In this document: positions 50,322 through 61,265 of the stretch, one piece after another | Numbering within the stretch: the stretch's first letter is position 1 | Layout: every line of letters starts with the position of its first letter | Assembly (NCBI RefSeq): GCF_026340465.1 | Contig: NZ_JAPEPC010000001.1 | Span: 7,021,501-7,085,500, forward strand | Length of the DNA: 64,000 nt | Reading direction: 5' to 3' | Source: Streptomyces sp. NBC_01306 | GTDB taxonomy: Bacteria; Actinomycetota; Actinomycetes; Streptomycetales; Streptomycetaceae | Notes under the pieces: model-generated | Told to the model about the DNA's origin: nothing | The model's input: only the letters and a program-made list of their open reading frames with translations | The model's database searches: none | Program-made: the position numbers and the translations under genes

Positions 50322-51182
50322 CTACCTGGTGAGGTCGGCCGGTTCATCGAGTCGCGTCAGCTTCTCCGGGTTGGACGTCGCGTAGATCCGGGTGATGCGC
50401 CCGTTCTCGACCACGAGACTGACCGCGGCCCGCCCGCTGTCGGATTCGATCCGGATCGCCGAGGCGCCGTTGAGCCACACCGCCGTGGTCTCGGAGGCGG
50501 TCCGGTCGGTGCCGGCGAGCATCGTCGCCACGAGGTCGGCCCCGTGGATGGGGGCCAGTGCGGCGCCGGACAGCCCGCCGCCGTCCGCGATGAGGACCAC
50601 GTCCGGCGCCATGATCTCCATCAGGTCCTGGATGCGCCCGGTGTGCAGTGCGGCGACGAACCGGGCCACCACGGCCTTGTGCTCCGACCGGCTCACGCTG
50701 ACGCGTGACTGCCGAGCGGCGATGTGGCTCCGGGCCCGCCGGGCGATCTGCCGAACCGCAGCGGGGGTCTTGCCCACGGCCCCGGCGACCTCCTCGTACG
50801 GGACGTCGAAGACTTCGCGGAGCACGAACACGGCCCGCTCGGTGGGGCCGAGCGTTTCCAGGACGGTCAGCATCGCGATGGAGACGCTTTCCGCGAGTTC
50901 GACGTCGTCGGCGACGTCGGGGTGGGTCAGCAGGGGCTCCGGCAGCCACTCGCCCACATAGTCCTCGCGGCGGCGGGAGAGTGTGCGTATGCGGTTGAGC
51001 GCCTGCCGGGTGACGGCCCGGACGAGGTACGCCCGCGGGTCCTGGACCTGTGACCGGTCGACTTCGGCCCACCTCAGCCAGGTCTCCTGCAGTACGTCCT
51101 CCGCGTCGGCCGCGGAGCCGAGCATCTCGTAGGCGACGGTGAACAGCAGGCTGCGGTGGGCGACGCACGGGTCCACGGTCAT
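50322..51182 (-). CDS. sigJ: ECF41-group sigma factor with SnoaL-like C-terminal domain
   Basis: 286 residues. Region 2 (AYEMLGSAADAEDVLQETWLRW) and region 4 (LGPTERAVFVLREVFDVPYEEVAGAVGKTPAAVRQIARRARSHI) form the sigma core. The ECF41 hallmarks are WLPEPL between them and, in the C-terminal SnoaL-like domain, DGGG and NPEKL. In this group the C-terminal extension controls activity without an anti-sigma factor. It follows the CMD gene with a 4-bp overlap, and its promoter motif is found in front of that gene, so the operon is autoregulated. Confidence 0.92.
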   Translation of the reverse strand: MTVDPCVAHRSLLFTVAYEMLGSAADAEDVLQETWLRWAEVDRSQVQDPRAYLVRAVTRQALNRIRTLSRRREDYVGEWLPEPLLTHPDVADDVELAESVSIAMLTVLETLGPTERAVFVLREVFDVPYEEVAGAVGKTPAAVRQIARRARSHIAARQSRVSVSRSEHKAVVARFVAALHTGRIQDLMEIMAPDVVLIADGGGLSGAALAPIHGADLVATMLAGTDRTASETTAVWLNGASAIRIESDSGRAAVSLVVENGRITRIYATSNPEKLTRLDEPADLTR

Positions 51183-51757
51183 GCCGTGGACCCGACGCGG
51201 GACGTCGTCGGGCGATTGGCGAGCGGGATCGCGCAGGCGTCGGAGAAGCCCTGCGAGGTGACCCCGTTCGCCACGTTGGCCCTGGTCGCCAGGTTGACGT
51301 AGGCGATGAACGCGGTGAGCTCCACCATGGCCGGCAGCCCGAGCCGCTCAAGAAGGGCGGCGTACTGCTCGTCGGTGACCGTCGGCGGAGTGTTGGTCAT
51401 CGCCTCGGCGTACCCCATGACGTCGCGCTCCAGCGCAGTGAACACGTCCGCCTCCCGCCACCGCGGCACCTGGCTCGCCCTGGCCAGGTCCAGCTTCTCG
51501 TTCTGTGCCTGGAAATAGCCGACGTCCAGGCACCAACTGCAGCCGACCTGCGAAGCGACGGCCATGTGCGCGAACGATTTCAGGCCCGGGTCGACCGCAT
51601 CCCACACCCCCACCCTGGCTCCGAACTCCAGGTTGTCCTGGGCCACTCGGGGGCTGTGCCACAGCACCTCGACATTCTCGGGCACGACGCCCAACTGCTT
51701 GATCATGTTCTCCTTGAGGTCGGCGGGGAGCTCGGTCTTCGGCAGACGCAGCGTCAT
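51179..51757 (-). CDS. Carboxymuconolactone decarboxylase-family protein (ECF41-linked)
   Basis: 192 residues from the ATG at 51755-51757, with GAGGAG upstream. The redox pair is in GCSWCLDVGYFQA, where the CxxC is present but the nearby His of AhpD is not at the usual place. It has the helical bundle expected of the family. CMD proteins are the most typical partner and target of ECF41 sigma factors. It probably works as a peroxidase-like or disulfide reductase protein; the natural reaction is unknown. Confidence 0.88.
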   Translation of the reverse strand: MTLRLPKTELPADLKENMIKQLGVVPENVEVLWHSPRVAQDNLEFGARVGVWDAVDPGLKSFAHMAVASQVGCSWCLDVGYFQAQNEKLDLARASQVPRWREADVFTALERDVMGYAEAMTNTPPTVTDEQYAALLERLGLPAMVELTAFIAYVNLATRANVANGVTSQGFSDACAIPLANRPTTSRVGSTA

Positions 51758-51805
51758 GCTGTTCTCTCCTCGATATGCGCCCCTGGTGGGGCTGTTAGGC
51801 ATGAA

Positions 51806-51832
51806 GACACCGCCCGGCCCCCGCGTGTGACA
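51806..51832 (-). promoter_or_regulatory. ECF41-type promoter
   Basis: On the minus strand TGTCACA (51826-51832) is followed after exactly 16 nt by TGTC (51806-51809). The published ECF41 consensus is TGTCACA-N16-CGTC, so only one base differs. It is about 50 nt upstream of the CMD start codon. Confidence 0.85.
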
Positions 51833-51959
51833 ACCACCGTCGCCCCCGCATGCCCCCTGGCCCGTCCACGTCCGCGCCTCCTTCTCCTTGGGCGCAGAGC
51901 CCCATGTCCATCGAGCACAGTGGTGATCATCGTCTCCGGCACATCAGTAGCCTCGGGCC

Positions 51960-52730
51960 ATGTCTGAGATGCCTGTGGCGCACTTCTACGACGATCTCGC
52001 TGACGATTACCACCTGATCTACTCGGACTGGGACACAAGCATCCGCCGGCAGGGGGAGGCTCTGGATGTCCTGATCGGCCCGGATCGCGCTACGGTGCTC
52101 GACTGCTCCTGCGGCATCGGCACGCAGGCCATCGGTCTGGCGCTGCGCGGGCACCGTGTCACCGGGACCGACCTCAGCCCCCGCGCCGCCGCCCGCGCTA
52201 CCCGTGAGGCCGGCCGGCGGAACCTGAGTCTGCGCACGGCCGCCGCCGACATGCGACGCCTCCCGTTCCCCGACGGCCGGTTCGACGCCGTCGTCTGCGC
52301 TGACAACTCACTGCCTCACCTGCTGACGGAGCAGGATGTGCACGCCGCTCTCGCCGAGATGCGCCGCGTACTGTGTCCCGCCGGCCGCCTGCTGGTGAGC
52401 ACGCGCCCCTACGACGACCTGCTGCGCGACCGCCCTGCTTCCACGCCGCCACAGGTCCACCGGAACACCGGCGGCGGCGACGACGAGCGAACGGTCACCT
52501 TCCAGCTCTGGCACTGGCACGACGACGGCGAACACTACGACTTGGAACACTTCCAGCTCATCCCGGCAGGGGGAGAATGGCGAGTCCAGGTCCGCCGGAC
52601 CACCTACTGGGCGCTTGGCCGGGACCGGCTGGCCGCCCTCGCAGCCGAGGCCGGGTTTGTCGACGTCGGGTGGCGACTGCCCCAGGAGACAGGCTTCTTC
52701 CAGCCGCTGCTCGTGGCCCGCGCCGGATGA
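51960..52730 (+). CDS. SAM-dependent methyltransferase (glycine/sarcosine N-methyltransferase-like)
   Basis: 256 residues. The start FYDDLADDYHLIYSDWDTSIRRQ and motif I VLDCSCGIGTQAIGLALRGH resemble glycine/sarcosine N-methyltransferases and related enzymes. GTDLSPRAAARA, FDAVVCADNSLPHL and a late W/Y-rich strand pair complete the fold. Small amines or amino acids are the probable substrates. It is isolated between the ECF41 locus and a convergent gene. Confidence 0.82.
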   Translation: MSEMPVAHFYDDLADDYHLIYSDWDTSIRRQGEALDVLIGPDRATVLDCSCGIGTQAIGLALRGHRVTGTDLSPRAAARATREAGRRNLSLRTAAADMRRLPFPDGRFDAVVCADNSLPHLLTEQDVHAALAEMRRVLCPAGRLLVSTRPYDDLLRDRPASTPPQVHRNTGGGDDERTVTFQLWHWHDDGEHYDLEHFQLIPAGGEWRVQVRRTTYWALGRDRLAALAAEAGFVDVGWRLPQETGFFQPLLVARAG

Positions 52731-52829
52731 GCGCCGACCGCGCTGCCCCGGCTCCGAGCATCACCTGATCGTCGACCGCCAAGGGACCCCGCTCGCCGTC
52801 ACGCTCACCGGCGGGAACCGGCAGAGGGC

Positions 52830-53753
52830 TCAGCTGTACACGAGAAGGTGGTCACATGTATTCGTGCCGTCGTGGAGTGAAGAGTCGCTGTTGAGGACGT
52901 AGAAAGCCCCGGCGAATCCCGTAGCCGTCATCTTCGGCACCACGATCAGTGTCTGGTTCGCCATGCTCAGCCCGTTCGGCTTCACCACATACTGTTGCAA
53001 CTGCGCGAAGAGATTCATCCCGAGACTGGGCAGCCTGAGGGCCCGGTACGTACGGTCCCCCGTCCCGTCCGAGCCCGTGACCGGTACCTGGTACTTCACG
53101 GCGGCCCATTGCGCGGGGTTGGTGGCCATGCGTCCCGTCATCTCCAGTTGCTGCAGCCGCCGTTGCGTGCTCGCCCGGACGCCGGCCATGTGAATGTGCA
53201 ACTGGTCGAGGAACCGGGCGCTCTGCGAGTTGATCCCCAAGCCGATATTGGGATACTGCACGGGGACGCTCCCTCCGCTCCGGGCGTTCTCCCATGCGTC
53301 GTTCCAGTAATTCGGCGCGCCAGAGGTCTCGATGAACGGGCATTCGATACCGGTGATCCTGCAACTGGGGGTCAGGAGAAAGTTGTGCTGGCTCGACGGC
53401 CTGCCGTGCAGTACGACGTAGTCCGAGGTCACCTTCAGGCAGTCGGGAGGGAACTGCCCGGGGGGCAGGGGTTTGCCCTGCGTGCAGTACTGGACGTCCC
53501 GCCACAGCGGATCGTTGTCGGAAGGGCTTCCGCAGAGGGGCTGGAGCTGAGCAGGGGGGCAGGTCGGGGTGCCGCCGGGAGGTGGAGTGGGGCACGTGTC
53601 GGGGGCGGGGTCCGCGTGCATCGGGGAGGCTGCCGAAGCGGTGCGTCCGGCCGCCGCTTCCACGCCGGTCAGGAGCGTCGCCGCACCGATAAGGCCGGAG
53701 AACGCCACGAACCGACGCCGAGGCAGGTCGTTCGAAGTCTTGTCGTCATTCAT
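52830..53753 (-). CDS. Tat-exported CDP-diacylglycerol diphosphatase-family protein
   Basis: 307 residues. LPRRRFVAFSGLIGAATLLTG is a Tat-type signal. The mature part has FLLTPSCRITGIECPFIE, NYWNDAWENA, IGLGINSQSARFLDQLHIHMAG, the layout of E. coli Cdh, a HIT-fold enzyme with a catalytic HIH. The family hydrolyses CDP-diacylglycerol to phosphatidate and CMP. A secreted version in Streptomyces would act on lipids outside the membrane or on another nucleotide ester. A 30-residue Pro/Cys-rich stretch (CPTPPPGGTPTCPPAQ) follows the signal. Confidence 0.85.
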   Translation of the reverse strand: MNDDKTSNDLPRRRFVAFSGLIGAATLLTGVEAAAGRTASAASPMHADPAPDTCPTPPPGGTPTCPPAQLQPLCGSPSDNDPLWRDVQYCTQGKPLPPGQFPPDCLKVTSDYVVLHGRPSSQHNFLLTPSCRITGIECPFIETSGAPNYWNDAWENARSGGSVPVQYPNIGLGINSQSARFLDQLHIHMAGVRASTQRRLQQLEMTGRMATNPAQWAAVKYQVPVTGSDGTGDRTYRALRLPSLGMNLFAQLQQYVVKPNGLSMANQTLIVVPKMTATGFAGAFYVLNSDSSLHDGTNTCDHLLVYS

Positions 53754-54239
53754 GCGTGCTCTCCGATGGTGATGTCCACTGCATGGAATTCCCGGCGCGA
53801 GTCAGAAAAGGCGGCCTGCCCCATTCTGGCCTCGCCGATTCGCTCACAGGGTAGGGAGCGAGGTGCGGGTTGCCTATCGACCGGCCCGGTCAGAGTCAGG
53901 CGTTCCGCCATTCAGCGGCCATCCCGTTCAGCCTTCTCTTTCTCGGTGGATTGTCGCTGGAGACATTGCCAAACGGTCGATGCCGGTGGAATGCAAGAAG
54001 GCTGATCCGCCTATGAGAGGCCCTGGCAAAGGCGTTGGACGTGGTGGTGGGTGATGAGGCAGGTGGTACGGCCGAGGAGACTTCGCGGATGTCGTCGTGT
54101 CGCTCTCGGCGGATGCGGAGACGCGGAAGCCGTGGAACCTGGCGATCGAGCCCTCGACGACCATCGGTGAACTCCGGGGCCGGAGCCGTGCAGTACTCCG
54201 CGGCGGGCGATGGGGATGCCTGTGAGGGCGTTCTCGGTT
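53754..54239. other. Gene-poor stretch before the GT1 gene
   Basis: About 485 bases. Several short frames are open on both strands, but none has a good ribosome-binding site, a known motif or convincing codon use. The segment 53920-54230 has an unusual composition and could be the remains of a degraded gene or insertion sequence; I could not identify it. Confidence 0.4.
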
Positions 54240-55457
54240 TCATCCGTCGGACGCGACGCCGATGCGGGCCAGCACCGCGGCGGTGCCGTCCTCCGTGGCG
54301 ATACGGCGCGCGAGTTCGACCGCTCGTTGCCGGTGGGCCGGATCGGCCATGCAGGCTGTGATCGCCCCGGCGAGGGCTTCGGCGGTGAGCTCGTGGAACG
54401 GCAGCGGTCGCGGGGCGACTCCGAGCCGGTGCAGCCGGGCTGCCCAGAACGGCTGGTCGGCCATGGCAGGTACCGGCACGGCGGGCACCCCGGCGCGCAG
54501 TCCGGCCGCTGTGGTGCCCGCCCCGGCGTGGTGGACGACGGCGGCCGTGCGAGGGAACAACCAGTCGTGCGGGAGGTCACCGATCGCCAGGACGTCATCG
54601 CCGACCGCGCTCAGGCCGGCCCACCCCGCCTGCACCACCGCGCGCACCCCCGCCCGAGCCACTGCCGCCGCCACCAGCTCGCCCAAGCGTTCCCCCTGGC
54701 CCGGTGCCATGCTGCCGAACCCGATGAACACCGGGGGCGGACCGGCTTGGAGGAAGTCGACCAGTTCGGCCGGCGGCCGCCAACCTCGCGGCCGGGCAGG
54801 CCACCAGTAACCCGTCACGTCGACCTCGGACGGCCAGTCCGCCGGGCGCGGTACCACCCGTGGGCTGAAGCCGTGGAGGACCTGCCGGATCTTTCCTGCC
54901 CCCGACGGCCCCTCGGCGACGGGCAGCCCGAGCCGGGTGCGCAGCCTCGTCAGGACCCCTTCCTGGAGCGTTCCGGCCTGCGCCAGCAACGCCCGGCCCG
55001 TGGCGAGGTTGACGTCCGGCCCCAAGTCGTCGGCGCCCGGCACGCCGGGCAGCGGGAATTCCCTCGTGGCAACGGCCGGCGCGAGATAGGTACCGACGAC
55101 GGGGATGGCAAACGCCTCCCCGGCAGCCTGGCTGAGTGATGCGGGGCCGAACGCGGTGAGCACCAGGTCGGTGCCCTCCGCCACGGCCGCCACCACCCCA
55201 TCTGCCAGCCGGTCCAAGAACGCCGAGGTCACCGCCCGCGCCTCCTCCGGTGACGTCGCCAGAGCGCGGGCGCGGATCAACTCCTGCGGATCCCCCGGCA
55301 GAAGTCGGTGGTCGAGGCCGCACTCGGCTACGAGTCCTGCGAAGGGCAGGTGCGCGGCTACGGCGGCTTGATGCCCGGCGTCCAGCAGACGCTGCCCCAG
55401 GCCCGTGAACGGTGCGACGTCCCCACGCGAACCGGCGGTGACGATCAGTATCCGCAT
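54240..55457 (-). CDS. GT1-family glycosyltransferase (macrolide/rhamnosyltransferase type)
   Basis: 405 residues from the ATG at 55455-55457, with GAAGGA 8 nt upstream. It starts MRILIVTAGSRGDVAPFTGLGQRL, the usual GT1 N-terminus. The donor-binding half has PPVFIGFGSMAPG, VHHAGAGTTAAGLRAGVPAVPVPAMADQPFWAARLHRLG. Enzymes like this glycosylate lipids, sterols or antibiotics, often to detoxify them. It is divergent from a truncated MerR gene that may have been its regulator. Confidence 0.9.
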   Translation of the reverse strand: MRILIVTAGSRGDVAPFTGLGQRLLDAGHQAAVAAHLPFAGLVAECGLDHRLLPGDPQELIRARALATSPEEARAVTSAFLDRLADGVVAAVAEGTDLVLTAFGPASLSQAAGEAFAIPVVGTYLAPAVATREFPLPGVPGADDLGPDVNLATGRALLAQAGTLQEGVLTRLRTRLGLPVAEGPSGAGKIRQVLHGFSPRVVPRPADWPSEVDVTGYWWPARPRGWRPPAELVDFLQAGPPPVFIGFGSMAPGQGERLGELVAAAVARAGVRAVVQAGWAGLSAVGDDVLAIGDLPHDWLFPRTAAVVHHAGAGTTAAGLRAGVPAVPVPAMADQPFWAARLHRLGVAPRPLPFHELTAEALAGAITACMADPAHRQRAVELARRIATEDGTAAVLARIGVASDG

Positions 55458-55584
55458 GTGATGATCCTTCTCGGCAAGCGCTGCCCCGGGCGCCCGGACG
55501 GCGGCGGTCGCCGTGGACGCCAACGGCTCCTGCGTGGTGGAGGTTCAGCCAGCTGTGAGGCACGGCATACATGGAGAGAACACG

Positions 55585-55788
55585 GTGGGCATCGGCGAGC
55601 CGGCCGCGCGCACCGGGCTGCCGGTGAAGACCATCCGCTACTACTCCGACATCGGGCTGCTGCCCGAGAGCGGACGCAGCCGAGGCGGCCACCGCAGGTA
55701 CACCGCGGACGCGCTGTCCCGGCTCCGGCTGATCCAGCGCCTCCGCGCGCTCCGCCCCCCGCTGCGTACCGTCAGAGGCCGGCGATGA
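55585..55788 (+). pseudogene. Truncated MerR-family regulator
   Basis: About 67 residues from a GTG at 55585. It keeps the MerR HTH (IGEPAARTGLPVKTIRYYSDIGLLPESGRSRGGHRRYTADALSRL) but ends after LRALRPPLRTVRGRR. The coiled coil and effector domain are missing. Its end runs into the 3' end of the convergent isochorismatase gene, so the downstream part was probably deleted by a rearrangement near 55770. Confidence 0.8.
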
Positions 55789-56386
55789 CTTCGGCCGACG
55801 TCATGGGCATGGAGAACATGGGGTAGTCGTAGGTGATCGCGTTCTCGTGCTCCTCCTGGGAAGTGGCGGCAACGCAGTCGGGCAGCGTGATGACCCGGAA
55901 GCCGTTCTCGTACCCGGTGCGCATCGTTGACTCGACGCAGCAGTTGGTGAGGAAGCCTCCGAGGACGATCGTGTCGATTCCCTTGTTCCGCAGGATGAAG
56001 TCGAGGTTCGTGCTCGCGAAGGTGTCGAGGCCGCGCTTGCCCTCGATCACGATGTCACCTTCGGCCGGGGCGAGGTCGTCCACGATTGCCGCGCCCCAGG
56101 TGCCCTTGACGAAGGCCGAGCCCTCCACGACCCCCTTGAGGATGCCGTACGGGTGCCGGGACAGTTCGCCGTAGCCGGGGGCGAAGGTGATGGGCGCGTG
56201 CATGATGGTGACGCCCGCGGCGCGCGCGGCTCCGGCCAGGGCCACGGTGTTCGCGAGCATTCCGGTCTTCTCCATCACTCCGGCCACGGCGCCGTTGAGT
56301 GCCCCGCCCTCGCTGGTGAAGTCGTTCTGGTACTCGATCAGGACAAGTGCGGTCTTCGCCGGATCAAGGTGGAAGGTCTCGGACAT
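55772..56386 (-). CDS. Isochorismatase-family cysteine hydrolase
   Basis: 204 residues. The catalytic Asp is in LIEYQNDF, the Lys in VIEGKRGLDTF, and the Cys in GGFLTNCCVEST, followed by the cis-peptide region. This set is that of nicotinamidase/isochorismatase-like hydrolases, which act on amides such as biuret, N-carbamoylsarcosine or ureidoacrylate. No biosynthetic gene nearby fixes the substrate. Its 3' end is overlapped by the truncated MerR gene. Confidence 0.88.
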   Translation of the reverse strand: MSETFHLDPAKTALVLIEYQNDFTSEGGALNGAVAGVMEKTGMLANTVALAGAARAAGVTIMHAPITFAPGYGELSRHPYGILKGVVEGSAFVKGTWGAAIVDDLAPAEGDIVIEGKRGLDTFASTNLDFILRNKGIDTIVLGGFLTNCCVESTMRTGYENGFRVITLPDCVAATSQEEHENAITYDYPMFSMPMTSAEVIAGL

Positions 56387-56564
56387 GACGGCTCCTTGGT
56401 GAGCTGGGACATATCAGCGGCATGGACAGCTTGCCTGACGAGGGGGCAACCGGACAGTGGGAAGCCGGATCAGCTGTCCGACACGGTGAGCCGGTCCCTT
56501 CGCGCCGGGCGCCGACGCTCCGGCCCCGGCCCCGGCCCCGGGAGATGCCGCCGTGCGGCCGGGG

Positions 56565-58823
<2,259 letters not shown>

Positions 58824-58934
58824 TGCGTGTCTCCTGGGGGAGGCCGGTACGTACGGCTTCCGTATGAGCGGGGCGGTGCGTACCGGCGTGGGATCCGCGG
58901 CCCGGGGCGGAGCGGCCCCGGGCGGGAGGGAACG

Positions 58935-59201
58935 TCAGAGACGGCCGGCGAGCTCGTAGCCCGCCTCGTCGACCGCTGCGCGGACGGCTCCGTCATCCAG
59001 TGCCGCGGAGGAGATGACCGTGACCTGGCCGGTGGAGGCGACCGCCTTGACCGAGGTGACACCGTCGATCGCCGAGATCTCCTCGGACACCGCTCCTTCG
59101 CAGTGGCCGCAGGTCATGCCCGACACCTGGTACGTGGTGGTGACGGGGCTGCCCATGACGTCGGTTGCGGCGCCGGAGCGGGAGTCTGCCTGGGAGGTCA
59201 T
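58935..59201 (-). CDS. copZ: Copper chaperone CopZ (HMA domain)
   Basis: 88 residues from the ATG at 59199-59201, with AAGGA 9 nt upstream. After a 20-residue lead, a single heavy-metal-associated domain has the GMTCGHC motif and the usual betaalphabetabetaalphabeta order (VSEEISAIDGVTSVKAV, VDEAGYEL). It carries Cu(I) to CopA. The longer open frame upstream is not coding. Confidence 0.93.
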   Translation of the reverse strand: MTSQADSRSGAATDVMGSPVTTTYQVSGMTCGHCEGAVSEEISAIDGVTSVKAVASTGQVTVISSAALDDGAVRAAVDEAGYELAGRL

Positions 59202-59281
59202 CGCATCGTCCTTATGATCGCTGTGTGTGGAGCAGTCGGGCGGAACAGGGTTTTTCCTGTCTTCCCGACAGTGGGAACACC

Positions 59282-59298
59282 ATACCCAAGGGGGGTAT
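59282..59298. promoter_or_regulatory. CsoR-like operator of the cop operon
   Basis: ATACCC (59282-59287) and GGGTAT (59293-59298) form a palindrome with a G-rich middle, 80-96 nt before copZ. CsoR repressors in Streptomyces bind TACCC/GGGTA sites of this kind and let go when Cu(I) binds. No csoR gene is in the window. Confidence 0.75.
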
Positions 59299-59357
59299 TC
59301 CCTCGCTTGTCGGCCCATCCTGCTGAGCGTTGCGCCCCCGGCGTTGCCTCCGGGGGA

Positions 59358-60368
59358 TCAGTGGTCGTGCGGACCCGCGTGGTGTGTGGGGCCGTGAGCG
59401 TCCTCGCAGTGTGCGCCGGCGGGTGGAGGGGCGGAGCCGATGGTGAGGCCCTGCCCGGCTGCGGCCGTGTGGGCGTGGTCGACCTGGAGGGTGGTGTGGG
59501 TGATCGCCCACTGGTCCGCGAGGAGGCGTTCGAGGTCCCGGCGTACGGCGTGGCAGTCGCCGGCGGGGATGACCAGCACATGCGCGGACAGGGCGGTCTG
59601 CTCGGAGCTGATCTGCCAGACATGCAGATCGTGGACCTCCACGACGCCTTCCTGGGCCGCGAGTTGGTCGCCGAGCGCATCGGGGTCGGTGCCCGCGGGT
59701 GCGGCTTCGAGGAAGATACGGCCCGAGGCCCGGGCGAGGCCGATACCGGCGCGGAGCATGAGCACAACCACGACCAGGGTGGCGATCGCGTCGGCCCTGG
59801 CGAACCCGGTGGTCAGCACGACCGCACCGGCGACGGCGGTGGCGATGAAGCCGTACAGGTCGGTGAGGATGTGCTGGTAGGCGCCCTCGACATTGAGACT
59901 GGTGCGGTTGGCCCTGGAGATGCACCAGGCGGCCAGGAGGTTGATGGCGACCCCGACGAGCGCGGTGACCAGGACCGGTCCGCCGCTGACCGGGGGAGGG
60001 TCGATCAGGCGTCGCACGGCTTCGTAGGCCAGCCACGCGGCGAGTACGAGCAGGGTGATGCCGTTGGCCTGGGCGGAGAGGATCTCGGCGCGTTTGAGGC
60101 CGAAGGTGTAGCCGCCCCTGGCGGGACGCGCGGCCAGCCGCATCGCGACCAGCGCCAGGACGATGGATGCGGCGTCGGTGAGCATGTGGGCCGCGTCGGA
60201 GAGCAGGGCCAGTGAGTGCGATGCCAGCCCGACGACGACTTCCCCGGCCATGAAGGCGAGGATCAGGGTGAGGGCCGCGCCCAGCCAGCGGCGGTCCGCG
60301 TCCTGGGCCACGCCGTGGCTGTGCCCATGGTCACCCGAGCTCGGATGGTCGTGATCGTGGCTGCTCAC
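59358..60368 (-). CDS. CDF-family cation exporter (CzcD-like)
   Basis: 336 residues. The N-terminus is His-rich (SSHDHDHPSSGDHGHSHG) and the C-terminus too. Six helices hold the metal-site motifs HSLALLSDAAHMLTD (second helix) and HILTDLYGF (fifth helix), the HxxxD patterns of CDF zinc/cobalt exporters. The cytoplasmic domain has VHDLHVWQISSEQTALSAHVLV. It exports zinc or a similar metal by proton exchange. It starts with GTG and ends just after the copZ regulatory region, on the same strand. Confidence 0.92.
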   Translation of the reverse strand: MSSHDHDHPSSGDHGHSHGVAQDADRRWLGAALTLILAFMAGEVVVGLASHSLALLSDAAHMLTDAASIVLALVAMRLAARPARGGYTFGLKRAEILSAQANGITLLVLAAWLAYEAVRRLIDPPPVSGGPVLVTALVGVAINLLAAWCISRANRTSLNVEGAYQHILTDLYGFIATAVAGAVVLTTGFARADAIATLVVVVLMLRAGIGLARASGRIFLEAAPAGTDPDALGDQLAAQEGVVEVHDLHVWQISSEQTALSAHVLVIPAGDCHAVRRDLERLLADQWAITHTTLQVDHAHTAAAGQGLTIGSAPPPAGAHCEDAHGPTHHAGPHDH

Positions 60369-60639
60369 GGTGCTGCCCCCTGTGCGGTCGGAGACGGGCA
60401 GTGAACCTCAGTACGGGCCATTGGTGCAAAGGCTGCATCGATGTCGGTTACCAGTGTCGTTACCGGCCGCGCCGGCACGCGGTCCGAGGGGCCCGGAAGG
60501 ACGGCCGCCGCATCGCTCGCCGGGCACCCGGTGGCGGGACCCGGCCGGGTACGGGATACCAGGCCGGGGTATCGTCGGGCCGGGCGGCAGCCGGAATGCC
60601 GGAAGACGCACGGGCACAGAGCACAGGACGGGGACGCGG

Positions 60640-61167
60640 GTGAGCAGCGGAGCGGCACGCGGACGGGCCACGGCCCGACTGGCCGCGGTGTGCGCGGTGC
60701 TGTTCGGCCTGTTCCTCATGCATGGCGCTCCGGCCTCCGCGGTCGGCGGTTGTCACGGCTCCCTCCCCTCCCTCTCCATGAACGCTGCGATGTCCGGCGG
60801 TACGGACACCGCGATGCCCGGCGGGATGAACGCTTCGATGCCCCGCGGGGCGGACGCCGTGACGATGCCCCACGCCCACGGTGATTCCGTGCCGGCGTCC
60901 GCAGCCGGCCACCCGGTCACCGCTCATCCCGGGCCCGCGTTCCGGGCCGGGACCGTGCCGGGAGCGCACGGGGCGGTCTGTGTGTCGACCCCGGCACGTG
61001 ATCGCACCCTGTTCGGGCCGGCCGGCCTCGGTGGTCTCGCCGTCCTCGCGCTCCTGGCCTTCCGGCCGTCGCGTGGCCGGCCGCTGCCCCCGGGCCGGAC
61101 CGGGCGAAGAGGGTCGCCGAGAAGCGGGCGAAGTCTGCTGCTGCAGGTGTGTGTCGCGCGGGCGTGA
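60640..61167 (+). CDS. DUF6153-like membrane protein, Met/His-rich
   Basis: 175 residues from a GTG at 60640, with AGGACGGGG upstream. A signal/TM segment (RLAAVCAVLFGLFLMHGAPASAV) leads into an exposed part with repeats such as AMPGGMNASMPRG and MPHAHGDS, then a membrane helix (LFGPAGLGGLAVLALLAF) and a basic tail. The pattern fits the DUF6153 proteins that accompany DUF305 genes in Streptomyces. Met and His clusters suggest copper binding, which is an inference. It precedes the DUF305 gene by 98 bp. Confidence 0.65.
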   Translation: MSSGAARGRATARLAAVCAVLFGLFLMHGAPASAVGGCHGSLPSLSMNAAMSGGTDTAMPGGMNASMPRGADAVTMPHAHGDSVPASAAGHPVTAHPGPAFRAGTVPGAHGAVCVSTPARDRTLFGPAGLGGLAVLALLAFRPSRGRPLPPGRTGRRGSPRSGRSLLLQVCVARA

Positions 61168-61265
61168 CAGGACCGCGCCGGACCCGGCCGAAACGGCCAG
61201 GACGTCCGGCCATGGTTCCCGCTCACCCGCGCGCCATGGGGCGCGCCCATCCGGAAAGACCTGAC

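Noticed and set aside
53896..54243. 115-residue minus-strand frame, considered as a transposase remnant
   Set aside because: No DDE residues, terminal repeats or target duplication could be seen; left as an unexplained stretch.
56515..56540. Repeated GGCCCC units
   Set aside because: A short low-complexity GC tract of about four units in a spacer, with no wider structure.
59245..59271. Small inverted repeats in the copZ leader considered as a copper riboswitch
   Set aside because: Stems of five bases only and no known copper riboswitch class; the CsoR-like site explains regulation better.
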